Shown in pieces: positions 57,429 through 64,000 of a stretch of DNA of 64,000 bases (position 1 is its first letter; each line of letters begins with the position of its first letter). The notes beneath the pieces were generated by a model. It saw nothing but the letters and a program-made list of their open reading frames with translations. It searched no databases and was not told the DNA's origin. The DNA lies in NCBI GenBank assembly GCA_958450365.1, contig CAUEEP010000861.1, positions 62,001 through 126,000 on the forward strand, written 5' to 3'. The translations under genes were made by a program, and so were the position numbers. This stretch comes from Mesorhabditis belari. Taxonomy: Eukaryota; Nematoda; Chromadorea; Rhabditida; Rhabditidae.

Positions 57429-60400
57429 ATGGGCTTCTTCTCAGTGAGCTTCACCGTCTGTCTCGTGCTCCTCGTTGTCGTCACGGCCGAGTGAGTAGGG
57501 GATATCAAACAAAAATAGTTCAATTAGTGGGTAAAAATGAAAATAGTAGTAAAAACACTTTAAACTAGTACCAAACTTTACTTTAGGCCAGATAGCTCTT
57601 CCGTGGACCGAGTGCGCCGCGACATGGAGACTGAAGTAATGCCAGCGTCCCGATTCAGTGAGTGGTTGAACTTTTTGAACTTTTTGAATTTTAATTTGGA
57701 GAGAAGAATAATACACTGTGGTGCAAAAGTCTTGTCCCACTTACTTTTCTGAAACATTTTGTCAAAATTCTAAAAATCTTCGAAAACAACTTTTTAAGTA
57801 AAGGGGTTTTTCTGAACCCTAAGTTGTAAGCTTTCATATAAAAAATTTTTTAGATTTAAAAAATTTATTACCTAAAAGAAAATAGCAAATAAAGTTTAAA
57901 ATCAAAAAATATATGGTGCAAAAGTCTTGTCCCACCATTAAAAAAGGTAAGCTAGATTAATATTTTGTCGGTCCTCCTTTAGCCAAAATCACTGCTTGAA
58001 TACGTTGAGGCATTGAGTCGACCAAATCACGTAGAATTCCCGAAGAAATTTGTCGCCAAACGTTTCTGATAAAGAACCAAAGCTCGATGTTTGTGTTGAA
58101 TATCTTGCCCCTGAGTTTAGTCTTTAAATGACCCCAAAGATGCTCTATAACATTCAAATTCGGCGAATAAGGAGGCACTTTGATCAATTTTACACGATAA
58201 GCAGCAAAAACGCCGGGTAGGCGAGCTCTTCCTCCATTTGCAAGTCGGACAACTCGGCCCATCATTAGCTGGCTTTTGTGGCATGGAGCGTTGTCTTGAT
58301 ATAAGGCCCATCCTTGTGGCAAGTTCGTGTTTGCAAATGGAAGTAAGTTGTTCTCTATGATTGACTTGTACCTTTGAGCGTCGAGATTTCCATCGATAAA
58401 CACTAGCGGTCCCGATGCACTTCGATTCATCGAGCCTAAAAAAGACAAATCGTAAGTGAAAAATAGGGCGAACACTTACCCCACAACATAATGCTCCCAC
58501 CACCGAATTTTACCATTGGCTTAACGTATTTGAGTTTATAACGTTGTCCAATTGGTCTTCTGATTAAATGGTTACCGTCCGGGTAGTATAAATTAATTCT
58601 AGTCTCATCGATAAAAATGACTCGAGCCCAGTCATCGGAAGTCCAACACTCGTAGTTCTTTACAAAATCATATCTCAGCTTCCGAGTTTTTGCAATGGTC
58701 AAGGGTCGTTTTGCTGGTCTTCTTGCATGCAATTCTGCTCGAATCAAGCGACGGTTGATGCTCCATCGAGAAATATTTTTGTTAGACGTGGCCTTCAATT
58801 TCATGATTCCATGGCTCGAAGTCAGATTCGGGTCGATTTTATGGTCAATGATAAGTGCTCGATCTTCAGTTTTTGTTGTAATCGGTGGACGACCATTTTT
58901 CGAAGCTCTGTGAAGACTTTGGCCTTCTTCCGATTTTGCTACTAGCCGATTCACGGTCCTTTTATTGCATTTGAAGAGCATCACAATAGACGGTGATGAA
59001 TATCCATATTTCTTTGCTTGCACGATCTTTTGCTTATCAGGAGTTGATAAATATTTGCGAGTCGACATCTAAAAATAAAAATATAGTACAAAAAAATCCA
59101 TGAGAACAAACAAAGGCAAAGAGAAAATAAAAATTTTCTTAGTGAGACAAGACTTTTGCACCATCTTTTTTTCTCAAGTTTTACGAAAAAAAAGGTTTTA
59201 AAAAAACAACAAAATATTGGAGTACGGGCATTTACAAAGTAAAAGATGAAGGGATAAGCTACTAAAAAAACCCGTTACTTAAAAAGTTATTTTCGGAAAA
59301 TTTTAGAATTTTGACAAAATGTTTCAGAAAAGTAAGTGGTACAGGACTTTTGCACCACAGTGTATGTTACTAAAGAGTCTGTTTGTAGCTTCTGTATCTT
59401 AGAAGTGTATTAATTACTATAAAAACATACAATTATAGGAATTTACCCCCGGACATTACCACTTATTTCAGTCCGTGCGTGTACCGCTGACGAGTTGTCC
59501 AAGGGATGCACCGAGGCGCCCACCGACTTCGGGCCTGCCAAAAAGTTGTGCACCTGCTCCAAGACTGAAGCAATGTCAGCGTCCCGATTCAGTGAGTGGT
59601 TGAACTTTTTGAACTTTAATTTTGAGAGAAGAATAATATGTTACTAAAGAGTCTGTTTGTAGCTTCTGTATCTTAGAAGTGTATTAATTACTATAAAAAC
59701 ATACAATTATAGGGATTTGCCCCCGGACATTACCATTTATTTCAGTCCGTGCGTGTACCGCTGACGAGTTGTCCAAGGGATGCACCGAGGCGCCCACCGA
59801 CTTCGGACCTGCCAAAAAGTTGTGCACCTGCTCCAAGACTGAAGCAATGTCCGCGTCCCGATTCAGTGAGTGGTTGAACTTTTTGAACTTTAATTTTGAG
59901 AGAAGAATAATATGTTACTAAAGACTCTGTTTGTAGCTTCTGTAACTTAGAAGTGTATTAATTACTATAAAAACATATAATTATAGGGATTTACCCCCGG
60001 ACATTACCACTTATTTCAGTCCGTGCGTGTACCGCTGACGAGTTGTCCAAGGGATGCACCGAGGCGCCCACCGACTTCGGACCTGACAAAAAGTTGTGCA
60101 CCTGCTCCAAAGGGTGAGCGTAACTTAGAGTTTCTAGTGATTGGTTTGTAGTTTAACACCAACAAAACATAAACTCTTAAAGTATGATGAATCATTGGGG
60201 AAAAGTGGAATCAAAATGTTTAGACGTGTGCGACGTAATCCCGACGCCCAGGAGGAAGCGAAGACCACTGTGCACGGTTAGTTAGATAGATGGACGAAGT
60301 CATTAGATAGACATTGTTCTGAAAAATACCATATCTTCGCTGCAGGATCCACATCTTGGAAAGAGCTTCTTACTTCTGAAATCTTAAAGCTTAATCAAGC

Positions 60401-60951
60401 TATCAGATTATTATCTTTATCTGTCAGATATATCTAAGCTCGATTTTCTAAACTCTAAATTGTGCTATTCACAATTCACAATTGTGACATAGCTCTCAAA
60501 AATACCATATCTTCGCTGCAGGATCCACGTTTTAGAAACAACATTGCTGTGTGGCTGCTTACTATGACTTCTAAGATCTTAAACCTTCATTTAGCTATCA
60601 AATTATAACCTTTATTTATCGTCAGATATAGTTAAGATCTAAGCTCGATTTTCTAAACTCTAAATTGTGCTAGTCACAATTCACAAGTCCCAGTGTTTCT
60701 TTGGGGTCAAAACACAGGGAAAGGGGTTGTTGATTTGTTTTTTGCCCCTTTTTTCCAAATATACTTCCAATGTTTTTCTATACCGTGGATCTGCTAATTT
60801 GAAGTAAGCCAATTATTTACGCTGAAATCTAAGCACATAAAATTCCCATTCTTTTTCAGAACATCCATGCTCCCACGAAGAGTTGGTCGACAAGCATTGC
60901 ACTCTTGTCGCTGATATCGGGCAGCCACTTCGATGCCACTGCCCTGAATAA
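57429..60951 (+). CDS. Gene D: secreted cysteine-rich modular protein (3+1 modules, 203 aa)
   Basis: Seven exons, 57429-57490, 57587-57657, 59472-59591, 59746-59865, 60020-60113, 60224-60276 and 60860-60951 (612 nt, in frame). Signal peptide MGFFSVSFTVCLVLLVVVTA, spacer with VDRVRRDME, three successive copies of the first module (each opening ACTADELSKGCTEAPTDFG), the RVRR exon (RVRRNPDAQEEAKTT) and the final module (CSHEELVDKHC...CHCPE). The first two module exons are 26 bp longer because they run directly into a spacer end (KTEAMSASRF) with no intron or RVRR site. The first intron after the spacer carries an entire Tc1-like element, but the splice sites are intact. AATAAA at 61037. Function unknown. 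Confidence 0.75.
57714..59362. mobile_element. Tc1-like element 2, complete
   Basis: Ends CACTGTGGTGCAAAAGTCTT and GACTTTTGCACCACAGTG, with long inverted repeats continuing past GAAACATTTTGTCAAAATTC, flanked by TA. The empty site AGAAGAATAATATGTTACTA is preserved in the tandem intron copy at about 59631. It lies inside an intron of gene D, on the opposite strand to it. Confidence 0.95.
57957..59068 (-). CDS. Tc1-like transposase, element 2 (uninterrupted, 355 aa)
   Basis: Exon 1 is 59068-58480 and exon 2 is 58435-57957, with a 44-bp GTAAGT...TTTTTTAG intron, total 1068 nt. The N-terminal helix-turn-helix (residues about 5-50, PSIVMLFKCNKRTVNRLVAK) is followed by GRPP (59-62) and a second HTH-like region (about 75-110). 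The DDE catalytic domain has FIDETRINLYY (D154), LYQDNAPCHKSQ (D244) and YSPNLNVIEHLW (E294). It would cut and rejoin DNA at the element's TIRs and insert at TA. D244 and E294 are separated by 49 residues instead of the 34 usual in Tc1, because of an insert of about 15 residues (LMMGRVVRLANGGRA). With intact ends and frame it could be active. Confidence 0.9.
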
Positions 60952-62516
60952 ACTCTCTTAACTTTTGCATTATCGAGATAATCTGATAATGCAGATAAAT
61001 GAAAATACAATATCTTCTTTATGAATCGATTTTGCAAATAAATCTTTGGCTATGCTTGATTTTTTTGATCAGAAACTGAAAAGCTTCTCTTAAAGTGAAG
61101 TTGATGCTAAAAGTTACAATATTCATCCTGGCTCATCACAGAGAAAACACAATTTAACACGTTCGAATTTCAAACCAATACCGAGTCACAAAAAAGCAAA
61201 TACTCCGAAGAGGTCTGTAGTTTGTAACCGGTACTTGGTTCCAATCAACTGCTAGAAAAGTTCCAGTAAAAAAACTCATTGAGATAGATCCATCGAGGCA
61301 TCAATCAAATTTGTCGACGCTTTCAAAAAAAAGTTGATCATGAAGAGGGAAAGTGCACGTTTCCCATATTTCCAAGGATCCAAAGGAAACGCTGTTCTCT
61401 CAAGGACAAATATGAGAAAAGCTCCGGGTGTGAAAGGGAAATAGTTCTCGAAAAGCGTTCACATTTGATCACTATCATTTTCTCGTGTATTCGGGAAAAA
61501 CAGGAAACACGAGCAAATTTGTCCATGTTTTATCAAAATTAATTCAATTCAATATTTAAATATCAAAATGGCACTTCAGAAGTGCTTCGAACAGCATAAC
61601 AAGAGATCCCAAAAAACGCGAATTTCACTACTCGCCGCAAAATGGTAGTTTGAAGCAAGTTGTGAGCCCGTTTTAACCATGAATTTGCACATACCCGGTT
61701 AACGTTTACCTTTATTTTGAACCGAAAGAATTGAAAAAGGTTAGTCAGCTGAAAGCAATGTTTTCAAAAAACTCCTTACATTCAAAACCACAAAAAATGG
61801 CAGATCGCGGTGGGGTGTCTGCGGCAAGCCCCTTCCGAAGGCCAGTAAGGCTCAAAAATTAGCTCTGGCCAAAAAGTCTTTAATGTATTAATGATGCTGA
61901 GAATTAGAGCTTTCAAATATTATATAATACATGCTGCTTTTTGTAGAAAGTGCTTTGGAAAAGAATAATTTTCTAAAGACTGGTTACCATATTTGTGGAA
62001 AACCCTGTATAACAGCGCTGAAGCCACACGGGTAAGGCTTGGTTATTTTAGTGACCCTTGTTTTGAGGATTTGAGCCTTTCAAAGCAAAATTAAATATTT
62101 TTCGACAAAAGATAAAATTCTTCACGCATCATAGATATAGACTGTACTTTAAATATCAAAGACTAATAAAATTGTTGGTGCTTTCTTGTTAAAAGGGGTC
62201 CGAATCGCGGTCCATTCTCGAAAAATACGTTTTACACAAAAACATTTCAATTTTATTGTTAAATCAACTGAATTTTGTATGCCCATTTGTTTTCGTTTAT
62301 GTTGACATGCAATAAAGTCAATTTGAATGCTACTTTGTTATTATGGGAAAACGTATCCTTCGAGAATTGGCCGCGATTCGGACCCCCCCCCCCTTTAATA
62401 GGGGAATGGGATATTAATGGAGGTGGGGAGGTTTTTGGCATTCCTAATACATGCGTGGACCTCCTGAACTGCTCAGGGGATTAGCCCCCTAGGGGCATGT
62501 ATTAGGAGGGCACATA
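60952..62516. other. 3' flank of gene D and truncated palindromic element
   Basis: 60952-62130 is the family 3' flank shared with genes A, B and C. 62130-62397 is a partial copy of the palindromic element seen at 47516-47850, broken after a C-run. 62397-62516 contains CATGTATTAGGA-type inverted repeats around GGGATTAGCCCCCTAGGGGC. No gene seen. Confidence 0.6.
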
Positions 62517-63976
62517 CAGTGGTCCACAAAAGTAATGCCCCATTGATCGTTTTCATGATTATTCTTTTTGTTTCTTCTTCTATGAACATTAAATGTATTT
62601 TATTGTATTATTTACATCCCTGACATGAAAAATCTTGACACCCCGAAGAAGCTCCAAATCGCTAAGGCCCGGGAAAATGGGATGCGGGAGAAGGATGTGG
62701 CCAACCTCTTCAATTGCTCGATATGGACAGTGCGCCGCATTTTTTTCTCAATCAAAAGCCGGCAAAAACCTTCCTCGAGGCCTCAAGAGTGGCCGACGAC
62801 CAATCACAACCATAAAAGAAGATCGAGCCGTGATCCAAATGGTGAAAAACGACCCGAACAAAACATCAACCGATGGAAGCCAAATGATGAGGGATCAATT
62901 TAGCAAGGTCGTGTCGCCGGAAACGATCAGACGACGATTAAATCAACCTGGATTATATGCAAGAAGGGCTGCCTTTGATGAATTCTAAGCACCGGAAGCA
63001 GCGCCTTGATTTTGCACGGACCTACCGAAGTTGGACAATAAGTGATTGGGCGAAAGTGCTATTTACCGATGAGACAAAAATAAATTTATTTCACGCGGAC
63101 GGAAACCATCTTATTCGGCGGCCGACTGGAAAGCGATACACACTCAAGTACATTTGGCCTACGATGAAATTCAATGGAGGCAACATAATGTGTTGGGGTA
63201 AGAGCCTTTTTAATATTTGGTCACCTGACTGTTTTTCTTTAGGAGCGATGTCACGAACTTCAGTAGATCCATTAGTTCACGTCAACTCAACGATGAATGC
63301 TGTGGCTTACAAGAACATTATGGAGACCCAAATGCTGCCTTTTGCCACACAGACGATGCCTCCTGGATGGATGCTCTACCAGGACAGCGACCCAAAACAC
63401 AAGTCAAGGCTCATGATGGGAACGGTGGTGACTCTTCAAAATGGTACACGAGCACGACTTCCGGGCTGGTTTGCGGAAAGTCGAGTCAAATTGATCAATC
63501 CGCCTCCCTACTCACCGGATATCAATGTTATCGAGCATCTCTGGTCATTTGTGAAGTCATGACTCAAGGGAAAGAAATTCGATTCGAAGGCTGCCTTATG
63601 GGTTCACATTCAACGTCTCTGGGTCACCATCCCCCAAAGTCTTTTGAAGAATCTCGTGGATTCCATACCGGATCGACTCAATAAAGTAATAAAAGCAAAG
63701 GGAGGACCAACCAAGTATTGATTTTTAAAAAAATTGTGTTAATTCTTTGCAAATGGGACATTACTTATGTGGAGCTAATTTTCAAGTAGCTTATTGTTTT
63801 TGTTTTATACTTTAATTTGTATGTAATGTATACGGATAAATCTTATATTCTTAAAAAGTCGAGTCTTATGGGTCGGTAAAAATGCCCTACTCTTTTTCTG
63901 AAATGTCGATTTTGCAAGATTTCCTTACAAAACATACTGTTGGATGGCAATGGGGCATTACTTTTGTGGACCACTG
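62517..63976. mobile_element. Tc1-like element 3, complete ends
   Basis: Ends CAGTGGTCCACAAAAGTAAT and ATTACTTTTGTGGACCACTG are perfect inverted repeats flanked by TA (62515-62516 and 63977-63978). Inverted homology appears shorter than in elements 1 and 2. Confidence 0.95.
62625..63721 (+). pseudogene. Tc1-like transposase, element 3 (frameshifts and one stop)
   Basis: The start MKNLDTPKKLQIAKARENGM with VANLFNCSIWTVRRIF is the helix-turn-helix. A T-run near 62740 shifts the frame to GLKSGRRPITTIKEDRAV. A second shift occurs near 62960 before KHRKQRLDFARTYRSW. The intron is 63198-63242, at the same position as in elements 1 and 2. Catalytic residues are FTDETKINLF, LYQDSDPKHKSR and YSPDINVIEHLW. 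A TGA at about 63559-63561 sits where elements 1 and 2 have a lysine/leucine-rich KTKLRGK, and the frame then continues to KGGPTKY and TGA at 63719-63721. Inactive, but young-looking. Confidence 0.85.
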
Positions 63977-64000
63977 TATACTGAGTCCAAACTATAGTAA

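Noticed and set aside
57441..57740. Minus-strand frame across exons 1-2 of gene D
   Set aside because: Antisense shadow of gene D exons and their intron, with no features of its own.
63380..63440. The 15-residue insert in the Tc1-like transposases as an unspliced intron
   Set aside because: GT and AG positions do not coincide between the three elements, and the insert keeps amino-acid similarity (LMMG, V, L, NG), as expected of coding sequence.

Overview
The window looks like nuclear DNA of a nematode. Exons are short and are separated by introns of about 40-60 bp that end in TTTCAG or TTTTAG, with larger introns swollen by transposons. Gene content is worm-like: serpentine (7TM) chemoreceptor-type genes, small secreted cysteine-rich proteins, and many Tc1/mariner elements with their short non-autonomous derivatives. 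No species can be named. All gene models below were spliced by hand from GT..AG sites and reading-frame continuity, without transcript support.

Layout: 163-922 (-) is a two-exon secreted peptide with a TIL-like cysteine pattern. 3822-7540 (+) is a complete nine-exon 7TM receptor of about 351 aa whose introns carry two SINE-like repeats and a MITE. 7.6-16.2 kb is mostly repeat debris: a mariner relic, a hAT/BED relic, a palindromic MITE and a GC-rich tRNA-related repeat. 16269-31435 (+) is one large gene of 29 exons plus one optional exon. It encodes about 1282 aa: a degenerate P-loop GTPase-like head, proline-rich and low-complexity middle, a fourfold 17-residue repeat and a two-helix membrane C-terminus. 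Its introns hold at least seven transposon-derived elements, one of which appears to supply a splice donor.

33.1-60.9 kb is a rearranged cluster. Four related secreted cysteine-rich genes, here called A (36376, +), C (42470, -), B (44545, +) and D (57429, +), plus a promoter/exon-1 relic (52.6 kb, -), lie in alternating orientation inside long inverted duplications. The genes differ in how many copies of a four-cysteine module they carry (1, 2, 2 and 3, plus one distinct final module). Mixed in are two truncated 7TM receptor pseudogenes (33.2 and 38.9 kb) and a receptor gene truncated after its fourth membrane segment (49197-52249).

Three Tc1-like elements (53930-55583, 57714-59362, 62517-63976) share a conserved intron and an unusually long D-to-E spacing (49 residues) in the catalytic domain. 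The second encodes an uninterrupted 355-aa transposase and sits in an intron of gene D. Paralogous empty sites in the window show exactly where the first two elements inserted.
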